From Lentisphaerota bacterium (lineage in GTDB: Bacteria; Verrucomicrobiota; Lentisphaeria; Oligosphaerales; JABHEG01): a DNA stretch of 64,000 nt. This document shows positions 53,790-61,952 of this stretch, one piece after another; position 1 is the stretch's first letter; each line of letters opens with the position of its first letter. Location of the stretch: NCBI GenBank assembly GCA_018676675.1, contig JABHEG010000385.1:1-64000 (forward strand), in the 5' to 3' direction. The position numbers and the translations under genes are program-made. Below the pieces are notes generated by a model, which searched no databases, had not been told where the DNA came from, and saw nothing but the letters and a program-made list of their open reading frames with translations.

Positions 53790-54923
53790 CTACCCAAGGC
53801 GTCCAGGCAAATCACCGTCCCCGGGCCTTCCCGCAGCTGAATCACGAGGAGCACGACGGCAAGCTGAACGTACCCGCGAGAGAAAATCTCCCAACGGCTT
53901 AAGGGGGCCTTGAGGGGCAAACGACATGATGAGAATCAAGATCCCCCCGAAAACAGCGTGGTCCATTGACCCGAAGCAACCACGCAGAGACAGGAACGTC
54001 AGGACAGAACCAACCATCAACACGCCCCAAACATTCGCCATACCGCCAGCCGCCACAAGCGTAACGTAACGAACGGATTTCATCGCCCCCGCCTCAGAAG
54101 GGCCAATCCCTCCATTGTAATGAGTCAGGAAACTCCCGGCAACGCCAGCCATCCCCGCACTGAGCACAAACACCTTGAGTTTGTAGCCGGCCGTGTGAAT
54201 CCCCATGGCATTGGCCGCAAGCTCACCATCATGGATGGAGCGCAAAGCCCGACCGGTCCGCGACCGGACAACATTGACGATGAAACTCAGGACGAAAACC
54301 ACCAGCCCCCACGCCACATAGTAGTTCTTCACTCGATGTGCTGACTTCCCGCAGATCACCACACCTGGCAGGATGTGCCAGCCAGGCACCGACGAAATCC
54401 CGTCAGCACTGCCCGTCCACTCTGTCCCCAGGAGGAGTCGGTACACGATCAACCCGAACCCCAGAGTGGCCATCGCCAAGTAGTGGCCACGCAGGCGCAG
54501 GGCGGGATACCCAACGACCACTGCAATGGCCAGAGTCAACAGCAATGCTGCAATGAAGGCGGCCCACGGTGTGAATGCGACAAAATCCCTCCCGTAGAGA
54601 TCGGTTTGGGCCACAAGAATGCCGACCTTCAGCAGACCTCGCCCCAAGCCTGTGGCGGCCAGGTTGATCGCGCCACTGGAGAAATCCAACGTCGTGAGTA
54701 CCGCTGTGGTGTAGCCTCCGAGGGCAAAGAACGCCCCGTGCCCCAACGAGAGCTGTCCTGCATACCCCATGACCAGGCAGAGACCACACACAACGATCGT
54801 GTAGTACGCAGACATGATCAGCTGGGTCAGATAGTACTCCCGTCCCGACAGGGTAGCGGTCACCTGGACGGCAATGATCGCCCCGACAAGTGCGACGATG
54901 GGAATGATCGGGTGCCGCTGCAT
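53790..54923 (-). CDS. livM: Branched-chain amino acid ABC transporter permease LivM
   Basis: 377 aa with about ten membrane segments (IIPIVALVGAIIAVQVTA at the start). LCLVMGYAGQLSLGHGAFFALGGYTTAVL and GHYLAMATLGFGLIVYRLLLGTEWTGSADGI are LivM signatures, and GRALRSIHDGELAANAMGI is the EAA-type coupling loop. The last 30 residues are Arg-rich and probably cytoplasmic. ATG 54923 directly follows the livH stop and has GGGAG at six bases. Confidence 0.94.
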   Translation of the reverse strand: MQRHPIIPIVALVGAIIAVQVTATLSGREYYLTQLIMSAYYTIVVCGLCLVMGYAGQLSLGHGAFFALGGYTTAVLTTLDFSSGAINLAATGLGRGLLKVGILVAQTDLYGRDFVAFTPWAAFIAALLLTLAIAVVVGYPALRLRGHYLAMATLGFGLIVYRLLLGTEWTGSADGISSVPGWHILPGVVICGKSAHRVKNYYVAWGLVVFVLSFIVNVVRSRTGRALRSIHDGELAANAMGIHTAGYKLKVFVLSAGMAGVAGSFLTHYNGGIGPSEAGAMKSVRYVTLVAAGGMANVWGVLMVGSVLTFLSLRGCFGSMDHAVFGGILILIMSFAPQGPLKPLGDFLSRVRSACRRAPRDSAAGRPGDGDLPGRLG

Positions 54924-55868
54924 TCAGAACTCCCGGGATGAGGTGCCGACTTCCGTGCCTCCGAACAGGCCCTGGGGCCGAACAAAAAGCACCAGGAGCA
55001 GGATCGCGAAGGCGATCGCGTCTTTGTAGGCTGCCGGAACGTAGTGAACGCTGCACGACTCAGCGATGCCGACCGCCAAGCCCCCTGCCACAGCCGCCAT
55101 GTGGTTCCCCAACCCGCCGAGAATGGCGGCTGAGAACCCCTTGATGGCCAGTGAGGTGCCCATGTCGTAGGACGTCATCGAGATAGGCGACACGACGCAC
55201 CCGGCAAGCGCGCCCAGACCCGCGCTCAAGACAAATGCCAACGTGCGCATGTTTGTGGCGTTTATCCCGGCGAGCGTTGAGGCCGTGCTGTTCGAGGCGC
55301 AAGCTCTCATCGCCTTCCCGACGATGCTGTAGCGCAGGAAACAGTGCAACGCGATCACAACAACGCCAACGGTCACAAGCACCCAGAACACCTGCGGCGA
55401 AATCGCCGCGCCAAGCACTTTGACAGAAGAGCAAGCATCCCCGGTGAAGTAAGGGAGCGCCCTGACCTTCTCATCCCAGATGTGCAGAGCCGCCTCCCGA
55501 ATGACAATCGACAGGCCGATCGTGATAATGATCATCTGCAGGATAGAGGGCTTGCGGAGACGACGGAAAAAGAAAACATCGAGGGCACCGCCAACCAAAC
55601 CGACGACCACAACCGCCCCGGCAATCGCGAGAGGCAACGGCAGGAAGGCCGACAGGGTAACGGCGGTCATTCCTCCAAGCATGAAGAATTCGCCCTGAGC
55701 GAAATTGATGATTCCCGTCGTGCTGTAGACAATATTGAAGCCGATGGCAACAATGGCGTAAATGCTGCCGGCCGTGATCCCGGAGAAAATGTACTGCAGC
55801 GCTTGCGACACGAGCCCAACCTGTTCCTGCCTACGATCCGTCCCTGAGAAAGGTCTTGCCACCTGCAT
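54924..55868 (-). CDS. livH: Branched-chain amino acid ABC transporter permease LivH
   Basis: 314 aa. ALQYIFSGITAGSIYAIVAIGFNIVYSTTGIINFAQGEFFMLGGM is the LivH N-terminal signature; GKAMRACASNSTASTLAGIN is the coupling loop; IKGFSAAILGGLGNHMAAVAGGL follows. About eight membrane segments. ATG 55868 has AAGGGG at eight bases, which lies in the 3' arm of a hairpin (55876-55915). Two alternative downstream GTG/TTG starts have weaker sites. Confidence 0.94.
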   Translation of the reverse strand: MQVARPFSGTDRRQEQVGLVSQALQYIFSGITAGSIYAIVAIGFNIVYSTTGIINFAQGEFFMLGGMTAVTLSAFLPLPLAIAGAVVVVGLVGGALDVFFFRRLRKPSILQMIIITIGLSIVIREAALHIWDEKVRALPYFTGDACSSVKVLGAAISPQVFWVLVTVGVVVIALHCFLRYSIVGKAMRACASNSTASTLAGINATNMRTLAFVLSAGLGALAGCVVSPISMTSYDMGTSLAIKGFSAAILGGLGNHMAAVAGGLAVGIAESCSVHYVPAAYKDAIAFAILLLVLFVRPQGLFGGTEVGTSSREF

Positions 55869-55875
55869 GTAACAA

Positions 55876-55915
55876 GCCCCTTGCAGAGCGTCGACAACGC
55901 CCAACTGCAAGGGGC
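55876..55915 (-). promoter_or_regulatory. Hairpin enclosing the livH ribosome-binding site
   Basis: GCCCCTTGCAG (55876-55886) and CTGCAAGGGGC (55905-55915) form a perfect 11-bp stem with an 18-nt loop. On the transcript the 3' arm contains AAGGGG, the livH Shine-Dalgarno, so folding would hide it. It probably lowers permease translation relative to the binding protein. Confidence 0.6.
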
Positions 55916-56013
55916 AAAAAACGCCAACGGCGCCGACTCTACGCCGACGCCTTCAACCCTCTCTCCTCCGAGTCACTCATGAATCAGAGAGTCCTCGCTG
56001 GAGGACAAGGGCT

Positions 56014-56039
56014 CCGGGAGCCCCAAATGGAGCTCCCGG
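56014..56039 (-). terminator. Hairpin after livJ (attenuator or transcript stabiliser)
   Basis: CCGGGAGC (56014-56021) pairs with GCTCCCGG (56032-56039) around ten bases. A competing perfect hairpin GGGCTCC-G-GGAGCCC lies at 56009-56023. No U-run follows, so a partial terminator or 3'-end stabiliser of livJ mRNA is likely. Confidence 0.5.
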
Positions 56040-56062
56040 AAAAAGTCCGGCAAAAGCCTCAC

Positions 56063-57292
56063 TCACTTCTTCAAAGGGACGAACTTGCCGTCTTTGACCG
56101 TGAGCATCTCAAATGCGTTAAGGTCGAGACCGTTGTGGTCTTCCGCCGAGAAATTGAAAACGCCACCTGTACCAACGAAGCCACCCATGCTCTCGATGGC
56201 ATCCCGCACCTTCTCAGTGTCAGCAGCACCAGCCGCCTCGATGGCCTTCACCACGATCTGGAGAGCATCGTAAGCATGGCCGCCGAACGTGCTGACGACT
56301 TCGCCAGCATACTTGGTCTCGTAGTCCTTCTTGTACTTCGCCAGAACGGCCTTCTGAACGTGTCCCTCGGACAGCTCATCAACAATGAGTAGACGCCCCG
56401 CAGGGAACAGAATCCCGTTGGCAGCAGCACCGGCGGCCTCGACGTACTTGATGTTACCAAAGCCATGGCTCTGGTAGAGAGGAACGTCAAGCCCGATCTG
56501 CTTCATGTTCTTGGCCACGATGGACTGAGCCGGAACAATCGACCAGTTCACCAGGGCTTGGACCTTCTGGCCCTTGATCTTGTTCAGGATATCGGTCAGG
56601 TCTGTCGCCTTCTTGTCGTAGACTTCACTGATGACGACCTCAATCTTCGGATCACTTGCGGCGGCGACCTCCAGCTGTTTCTTTCCAGCCTTGCCGAATC
56701 CGGTGTTGCCGCTCAGCACACCAATCTTGGTGATTCCCTTGGCCTTCATGGTGTTGTAGATCCACGTGATCGCCTGGCTATCCTTCTGGGGAGTCTTGAA
56801 CACATACTTGGCGACCGGGTTGACGATGACCTCAGCAGCCGCGCAAGACACAAGGACCATCTTGTTCTCTTCACAGATCGGCTTGATCTGCATGGTCTCG
56901 CCGCTGGTTGACGGCCCCAAAATGGCGAGCACTTTGTCTTCCTCAATGAGCTGTTTGCAGAACGAAACTGCCTTTTCGGGGCTCGCGCCACTGTCCTTGA
57001 TCAACAGTTCAATCTTGCGCCCAAGCACGCCCCCTTTGGCGTTGATCTCTTCAGCAACCATCTCCATCGTCTTGGCCTCTGGGGCACCCAGGAAGGACGC
57101 CGGCCCTGTCACGGCCAGAATAGCACCAATCTTGATCGGCTCACCTGACGGTGCGGCCTTCGGTTCGGAGCCCGCCGGAGCAACTTTCTCCGGTGTCCCT
57201 GCTTTGGCAGCCGGGGCAGTCTCCTTCTTGCAGGACACACCCATAGCCAGAATACAGACGCCCAAAAGACCAGCCAGTAGATTCTTCATCAT
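56063..57292 (-). CDS. livJ: Branched-chain amino acid ABC transporter substrate-binding lipoprotein LivJ/K
   Basis: 409 aa. Signal sequence with Cys at MGVSC (probable lipid anchor), an Ala/Pro linker, then a periplasmic-binding type I fold. Blocks include IKIGAILAVTGPASFLG, ILGPSTSGETMQIKPICEENKMVLVSCAA, GKAGKKQLEV and GGHAYDALQIVVKAIEAAG. Ligand is inferred as branched-chain or aryl amino acids. ATG 57292 (with a second ATG at 57289) follows GGGAG. First gene of the operon; a strong promoter with a palindromic operator lies about 90 bp upstream. Confidence 0.93.
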   Translation of the reverse strand: MMKNLLAGLLGVCILAMGVSCKKETAPAAKAGTPEKVAPAGSEPKAAPSGEPIKIGAILAVTGPASFLGAPEAKTMEMVAEEINAKGGVLGRKIELLIKDSGASPEKAVSFCKQLIEEDKVLAILGPSTSGETMQIKPICEENKMVLVSCAAAEVIVNPVAKYVFKTPQKDSQAITWIYNTMKAKGITKIGVLSGNTGFGKAGKKQLEVAAASDPKIEVVISEVYDKKATDLTDILNKIKGQKVQALVNWSIVPAQSIVAKNMKQIGLDVPLYQSHGFGNIKYVEAAGAAANGILFPAGRLLIVDELSEGHVQKAVLAKYKKDYETKYAGEVVSTFGGHAYDALQIVVKAIEAAGAADTEKVRDAIESMGGFVGTGGVFNFSAEDHNGLDLNAFEMLTVKDGKFVPLKK

Positions 57293-57382
57293 CAACTCCC
57301 AAGTTTGCGTTGCCCGCTTCGTCTCCGATTCCGTCTCCCGAAACTGGCCAAGCCACCCATCGCTCAGCCACAAAGAAACGCT

Positions 57383-57410
57383 ATTCTACTCTGTTACAGA
57401 GCGTTGTCAA
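57383..57410 (-). promoter_or_regulatory. Promoter of the liv operon
   Basis: On the minus strand TTGACA (57405-57410), a 16-bp spacer and TAGAAT (57383-57388). One of the best promoter matches in the window. The spacer is filled by a perfect palindrome (separate entry). Confidence 0.65.
57389..57401. promoter_or_regulatory. Palindromic operator in the liv promoter spacer
   Basis: CTCTGT-T-ACAGAG, a perfect 13-bp palindrome exactly between the -10 and -35 boxes. Binding there would block RNA polymerase, the classic position for a repressor operator. The regulator is not in the window. Confidence 0.5.
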
Positions 57411-57477
57411 GTTCGGTCTAGCCATGGGACAGCAAGCCATTAGCAGATGAACAAGAGGGGAAAAACAGGACGCAAGG

Positions 57478-57846
57478 TCACTCGGAATAGATGACACCGG
57501 CGTTGGGTGTCTCCGACACACGCACGCGACTCACGCGAACCCGGCCGTCATTGACCAATCTGGTCAGCTCACGGAAGAGGAAACGCGCGATCACTTCGCA
57601 GGTAGGATTGCTCCCCTCCAGTTCCGCCACCTCGTTGAGGTCACGATGGTCGAAGCGATCCAGCGTATCCGCCAATGACCGCTTGAGGGTCCGGAAATCA
57701 ACCGCCATCCCCAGATCATTGAGTTCCTGAGTCTCCGCGTAAACGGTGACCTGCCAGTTGTGCCCATGCCAGCGGGCACAATTGCCGGGATACCGATCAA
57801 GTCGGTGAGCAGCGGAGAAATGGCCTTCGACGAAAAGCTCGAACAT
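57478..57846 (-). CDS. queD: 6-carboxy-tetrahydropterin synthase QueD/PTPS family
   Basis: 122 aa. MFELFVEGHFSAAHRL with zinc His14, C23 (catalytic) in GNCARWHGHNW, and His27/His29. FDHRDLNEV supplies the second catalytic pair and SETPNAGVIY the substrate-binding Glu. Converts dihydroneopterin triphosphate to carboxy-tetrahydropterin for queuosine. ATG 57846 gives the normal length. Other que genes are not adjacent. The liv promoter is just upstream on the same strand side but drives livJ. Confidence 0.88.
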   Translation of the reverse strand: MFELFVEGHFSAAHRLDRYPGNCARWHGHNWQVTVYAETQELNDLGMAVDFRTLKRSLADTLDRFDHRDLNEVAELEGSNPTCEVIARFLFRELTRLVNDGRVRVSRVRVSETPNAGVIYSE

Positions 57847-57985
57847 CAGTCCATCTTCCAGAGAGGGAGCGTTCAGCGGAGAGGGACCGCTCACCGGCAC
57901 CAACACGCCGCGGGAGGCGACGAGGTGAATGGCCTCCTGACGAGGGCCTGGACCGCATGGCCAGCCTACGGGTCAACGCCCCTGG

Positions 57986-58213
57986 CTACGCTTTCGCGAT
58001 CTTGTTGGCACGGATGCAGGCAGTGCAGACGCGTTTACGGGCAGCTCCCCCGGAAACACGAATGCGGATGCGCTGGATATTGGGGCTGAAAGTGCGCTTC
58101 GTGTTCTTGACCACGTGCATGCCAATTCCGCCCTTCTTCTTGGCCAAACCACGACGCGTGATCGAACCACCGACATGCTTCCCCTTGCCGCAAATATCAC
58201 AGACCTTGCTCAT
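57986..58213 (-). CDS. rpmB: 50S ribosomal protein bL28
   Basis: 75 aa. MSKVCDICGKGKHVGGSITRRGLAKKKGGIG and KRTFSPNIQRIRI are bL28 hallmarks. A four-cysteine zinc ribbon (CDIC...CTAC) is intact, so this is the zinc-bound form. GAAGGTGAG lies six bases before ATG 58213. The tRNA-Lys gene is about 100 bp upstream on the same strand. Confidence 0.95.
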   Translation of the reverse strand: MSKVCDICGKGKHVGGSITRRGLAKKKGGIGMHVVKNTKRTFSPNIQRIRIRVSGGAARKRVCTACIRANKIAKA

Positions 58214-58309
58214 GATGCACTCACCTTCGTATGCCGCCGCTATCGCCCTGGCATGAGTAACGGCCGTTGTCCTCGATCACTCCATGATCACACACGCCCA
58301 GAAAGCAAC

Positions 58310-58385
58310 TGGTGGGATGGCCGGGACTCGAACCCGGGACCCACGGCTTAAAAGGCCGTTGCTCTACCGACTGAGCTACCATCCC
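58310..58385 (-). tRNA. tRNA-Lys (anticodon UUU)
   Basis: 76 nt with CCA encoded (58310-58312). Acceptor stem GGGATGG (58379-58385) pairs with CCATCCC (58314-58320). D-arm AGCTCAGTCGGTAGAGC, anticodon loop CTTTTAA between ACGGC and GCCGT, and T-arm with GGTTCGAGTCC are all regular. Confidence 0.97.
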
Positions 58386-58412
58386 TTCCGCATGGACGCG
58401 GAAAAGACGATA

Positions 58413-58440
58413 AATCTACCATTCAGACGCTCCAGTTCAA
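58413..58440 (-). promoter_or_regulatory. Promoter of tRNA-Lys (and probably rpmB)
   Basis: Minus strand TTGAAC (58435-58440), a 16-bp spacer and TAGATT (58413-58418). The start would be near 58406, about 20 bp before the tRNA. Same architecture as the liv promoter. Confidence 0.5.
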
Positions 58441-58564
58441 CCTGCAGCACGTGAAAACGCAGTCACTTCCGCTCCTTTGGCAGCCCGACGCCCCCCTGTG
58501 ACCGATGCCCGTTCCCTGCCTCAAACAAGGCCAAGCCGGGCACTCCCGTCACCCGCGTTCGGGT

Positions 58565-58592
58565 TTGGAAACTCCTGTTTTCATGCTACACT
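58565..58592 (+). promoter_or_regulatory. Candidate promoter for the epimerase-helicase pair
   Basis: TTGGAA at 58565-58570, a 16-bp spacer and TACACT at 58587-58592. Confidence 0.45.
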
Positions 58593-58771
58593 CAAACCAG
58601 CCTTTGGGTTACTCGGATTACCTCCACTGGAAACACGCTCCGGTGGCCCGGAAGACAGCAGACCCGCTCTGGGCGCCCGCCTACCACGGTCCCGGCCAAA
58701 AACTCGATTCGGCATCGACGAGATACAACCAACCAGAAGCCGCTAACGGCAGACAGAAGGAAAACGGTAAC

Positions 58772-59743
58772 ATGAACTGCCTGGTAACAGGAGGCGCAGG
58801 ATTCATCGGCAGCCATCTCTCAGAGTCTCTTCTGGCAGCTGGCCACGACGTTACCGTTATCGACGACCTCTCGACAGGTTCGGCGAACAACTTCCAGGCA
58901 TTCGTATCACACCCACGGTTCCGATTTGTCCTTGGGGCCGTTGAGTCAAGCCACGAGATGGGGACACTCATGGCATGGGCCGACACCGTATTCCACCTTG
59001 CAGCAGCAGTGGGGGTAGACTTGGTTGTCAACAACCCGGTGAAGACGATCGAGACGAATGTCCATGGAACGGAAAACGTCCTCAAGTACGCCGCCCTGAC
59101 CAACACAAAGGTCCTGGTGACATCGACCAGCGAAGTCTACGGCAAGGCTACTTCACCGGTTTTCACCGAGACCGATGACCTGCTCATCGGCCCGCCAACG
59201 CACTACCGGTGGTCCTATGCCGCCAGCAAAGCCCTCGATGAACACCTGGCTCTTGCGTACCATAAAGAGAAGAAACTTCGGACTCTCATCGTCCGGCTAT
59301 TCAACACAGTGGGCCCTCGGCAGACGGGCCAGTACGGCATGGTGCTGCCGCGCTTCGTGCAACAGGCCCTTGACGGAAGACCTCTCAGGGTCTTTGGCGA
59401 CGGGCAGCAGACAAGATGCTTCTGCCATGTCCACGATACCGTGCGGGCTCTGCTCACGCTTGAAGCAGATGACCGGGCGGAAGGCGGGATCTACAACATC
59501 GGGACAACCACGCCAATCTCCGTGCTTGAGCTCGCAACTCGCGTCATTGAGCTGACGGCAAGTTCGTCGGAAGTGGTCCTCGTGCCCTATGCAGAGGCCT
59601 ACGGTCCGGGGTTCGAAGACATGCAGAAACGCGTCCCGAACACAGCCAAGATCAACGCTCTGACGGGCTGGCAGCCAGAGAAATCCCTTGACCATATAAT
59701 AGTGGAAGTGGCCGACCACCTTGAGAACCAGCGCCCTTCTTAA
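58772..59743 (+). CDS. NAD-dependent sugar-nucleotide epimerase/dehydratase
   Basis: 323 aa extended SDR. NAD-binding MNCLVTGGAGFIGSHLSESLL, then VIDDLSTGSANNFQ. The catalytic set is TSTSEVYGK and SYAASKALDE (Y-x3-K). LFNTVGPRQTGQYGMVLPRFV and RPLRVFGDGQQTRCFCHVHDTV point to UDP-glucose 4-epimerase or UDP-glucuronate decarboxylase-like enzymes. AAGGA lies ten bases before ATG 58772. The end overlaps the helicase start by about 23 bp. Confidence 0.85.
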   Translation: MNCLVTGGAGFIGSHLSESLLAAGHDVTVIDDLSTGSANNFQAFVSHPRFRFVLGAVESSHEMGTLMAWADTVFHLAAAVGVDLVVNNPVKTIETNVHGTENVLKYAALTNTKVLVTSTSEVYGKATSPVFTETDDLLIGPPTHYRWSYAASKALDEHLALAYHKEKKLRTLIVRLFNTVGPRQTGQYGMVLPRFVQQALDGRPLRVFGDGQQTRCFCHVHDTVRALLTLEADDRAEGGIYNIGTTTPISVLELATRVIELTASSSEVVLVPYAEAYGPGFEDMQKRVPNTAKINALTGWQPEKSLDHIIVEVADHLENQRPS

Positions 59744-61757
59744 CGAACTCAACCCGCAACAGCGTGAGGCCGTCCAGACGGTAGAGGGGCCAATGCTCCT
59801 TCTTGCCGGAGCCGGTACCGGCAAGACGCGGGTCATCACATACAGAGTTGCCTACCTGATCCAGTCCGGAATCGCCCCGGGGAACATCTGCGCGGTTACG
59901 TTCACGAACAAAGCATCGCGAGAAATGCGTGAGCGACTCGCCCGCCTGCTTACCGCGGAAGCAGCCGACGAGGTCACAGTCGGGACGTTCCACTCTTTCT
60001 GCATGCGCCTACTCCGCCGCTGCATACGCCGTCTGGGCTACAGCCCCAACTTCGTGATCGCCAACGACAGCTACCAGACCGGCCTCCTGCGCACGATCAT
60101 GTCCGAAGTGGGTGCCACAGGCGAAGGTCGTGATCCCCAGCAGTGGCTCGCCCACATCAGCCGTGCAAAGTGTGCTTTCATCCCTCCGGAAGAGCTTCCT
60201 GACGCCCTGAACGTACCCCATGTGGGGGAACTGGCGGAGGTCTATGGACTCTACCAGGAGCGTATGCGCCAAATGGACATGGTCGACTTCGACGATCTCC
60301 TGCTCCTGGTCCAGCAGCTCTGGGATGAGCATCCCAACGTCCTGGCCGACCACAGAGACCGTTTCCGGTATCTCCTGATTGACGAGTACCAGGACACCAA
60401 CGCCGTTCAGTTCCGGCTCATGGCCACCCTAGCCGGCAAGACGCCGAATATCTGTGCCGTCGGGGATGACGACCAATCCATCTATGGCTGGCGTGGAGCC
60501 GACCTGGGCAACATCCTCCAGTTCGAATCCCATTTCCCCAACGCCAAGGTGATCCGGCTTGAGCAGAACTACCGCTCAACGACGACCATCCTCACAGCAG
60601 CCAACCACGTGATTGGCCACAACCAGGAACGCCACGGCAAGAAGCTATGGTCAGCCAAAGGTGAAGGCGCCAAGATTCTCGCCGTTCTAGCCCCAACAGA
60701 CCGGGATGAGGCGCAATTCGTTGCCGATATCCTCCGTGAACGGTACTACGAGTGGAATAGGAGCTATGCCAATTTCGCCGTCCTGTTCCGCTCAAACCAC
60801 CAGTCACGGATGCTCGAGAACGCTCTACGCCGCGCCAAAGTCCCCTACTGCCTGGTCGGCGGACGCTCCTTCTACCGGCGCAAAGAGATACTTGATGTCA
60901 TCAGCCTGTTGGATGCTGTCCACAATCCCCTGGATGACCAGAGCCTCCTCCGAATCATCAACGTGCCGCCTCGAGGTGTGGGCAGCAAGGCGATCGTCCG
61001 CCTGCGGGAGTGGCAGCGAATCACGACCCTCCCGCTGCAAAAACTCTTGGGCTCCCGAGAGTATCTCGCCGAACTGCCTTCCCAGACAGCCACAGGAGTG
61101 GCGAACCTCAATGCCACCATCGTCCGTTTCCGGCAGGCATTTGCGGAGAGAGGCCAACTCGCCACCAAGATCAGGCAGTTGCTCGACGCAACGGGATACA
61201 TAGAGGGCCTGGGGCGAATGTACAAACCACGGGCAGATGCCTTGGCTCGCCTGGACAATGTCCATGAGTTCCTTGATGAGGTCGGTGAGTTCGAGAAGCG
61301 GCGAGGACCCAACCAAAGTCTCGGAGATTTCCTCGAAGAGTTCGCCCTGATGGACGCCAACGATCAGGAAGAAGAAGATGCCAAGAGCAAGGATGGCAGT
61401 GTGACGCTGATGACCATTCACGCCGCAAAGGGGCTCGAGTTCCCCGTCGTGCTCATCACGGGAATGGAGCGCGGACTGTTCCCCCATGAGCGGTCACTGA
61501 AGGAAAACACGGGCGAGGAGGAACGTCGACTGTTCTACGTTGCCCTCACCCGGGCTCAGGACGAGGTGGTGCTTACGTACGCGGACCGCCGCCAGATTCA
61601 CGGCTCACGGAAACGGCGACTGCCGTCGCCTTTCCTCGATGAGTTGCCTCAGGATCTGGTCTCCTACTCCTCGCCGGACCAAGCCCTGAAACCGGCCTCC
61701 AAAGAGGTGGCCACAACCTACCTGGCGGACCTGCGGGCCCAGTTCGCGGTCGACTGA
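59721..61757 (+). CDS. UvrD/PcrA/Rep-family ATP-dependent DNA helicase
   Basis: 678 aa SF1A 3'-5' helicase. LNPQQREAVQTVEGPMLLLAGAGTGKTRVI contains the Q motif and Walker A. VTFTNKASREMRERL is motif Ia; LIDEYQDTNAVQF motif II; GDDDQSIYGWRGAD motif III; LEQNYRSTTTIL motif IV; MTIHAAKGLEFPVVLITGMERGLFPH motif V; EERRLFYVALTRAQ motif VI. Shorter than E. coli UvrD (720) and near Rep size. TTG 59721 is the only start that retains the N-terminus. It overlaps the epimerase gene, so translation may be coupled. Confidence 0.93.
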   Translation: MRTSALLNELNPQQREAVQTVEGPMLLLAGAGTGKTRVITYRVAYLIQSGIAPGNICAVTFTNKASREMRERLARLLTAEAADEVTVGTFHSFCMRLLRRCIRRLGYSPNFVIANDSYQTGLLRTIMSEVGATGEGRDPQQWLAHISRAKCAFIPPEELPDALNVPHVGELAEVYGLYQERMRQMDMVDFDDLLLLVQQLWDEHPNVLADHRDRFRYLLIDEYQDTNAVQFRLMATLAGKTPNICAVGDDDQSIYGWRGADLGNILQFESHFPNAKVIRLEQNYRSTTTILTAANHVIGHNQERHGKKLWSAKGEGAKILAVLAPTDRDEAQFVADILRERYYEWNRSYANFAVLFRSNHQSRMLENALRRAKVPYCLVGGRSFYRRKEILDVISLLDAVHNPLDDQSLLRIINVPPRGVGSKAIVRLREWQRITTLPLQKLLGSREYLAELPSQTATGVANLNATIVRFRQAFAERGQLATKIRQLLDATGYIEGLGRMYKPRADALARLDNVHEFLDEVGEFEKRRGPNQSLGDFLEEFALMDANDQEEEDAKSKDGSVTLMTIHAAKGLEFPVVLITGMERGLFPHERSLKENTGEEERRLFYVALTRAQDEVVLTYADRRQIHGSRKRRLPSPFLDELPQDLVSYSSPDQALKPASKEVATTYLADLRAQFAVD

Positions 61758-61849
61758 GAGTCACCTGCCGAATCCCGCCTGCGAGAGGAGCCCCATCAGA
61801 AATATGTTGGCTCCTGGAGACGTTCTCACACTGGAACGGTGTTTTGGCC

Positions 61850-61878
61850 TTGTGTAGGTCCCGCAACTGCGCTACAAT
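61850..61878 (+). promoter_or_regulatory. Candidate promoter for the prepilin-like gene
   Basis: TTGTGT at 61850-61855, a 17-bp spacer and TACAAT at 61873-61878, giving a leader of about 70 nt. Confidence 0.45.
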
Positions 61879-61952
61879 CAATTAATGATGGTGTGTTCCG
61901 TCTTGCTTTGCTCCAACGGCTCTGCGTAACCAGGCAATAGGAAGGATCTGTC

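Larger units (their letters stand above)
58386..58771. other. Divergent intergenic region between tRNA-Lys and the epimerase
   Basis: 386 bp. Holds the minus-strand tRNA promoter and a plus-strand promoter (58565-58592), then a leader of about 170 nt with weak local pairing such as CCACTGG/CCGGTGG near 58622-58646. No other gene is supported. Confidence 0.6.

Noticed and set aside
53790..53870. Possible frameshift at the end of livM (unusual Arg-rich tail)
   Set aside because: The frame closes cleanly 28 bp before livG, and such tails vary in LivM proteins.
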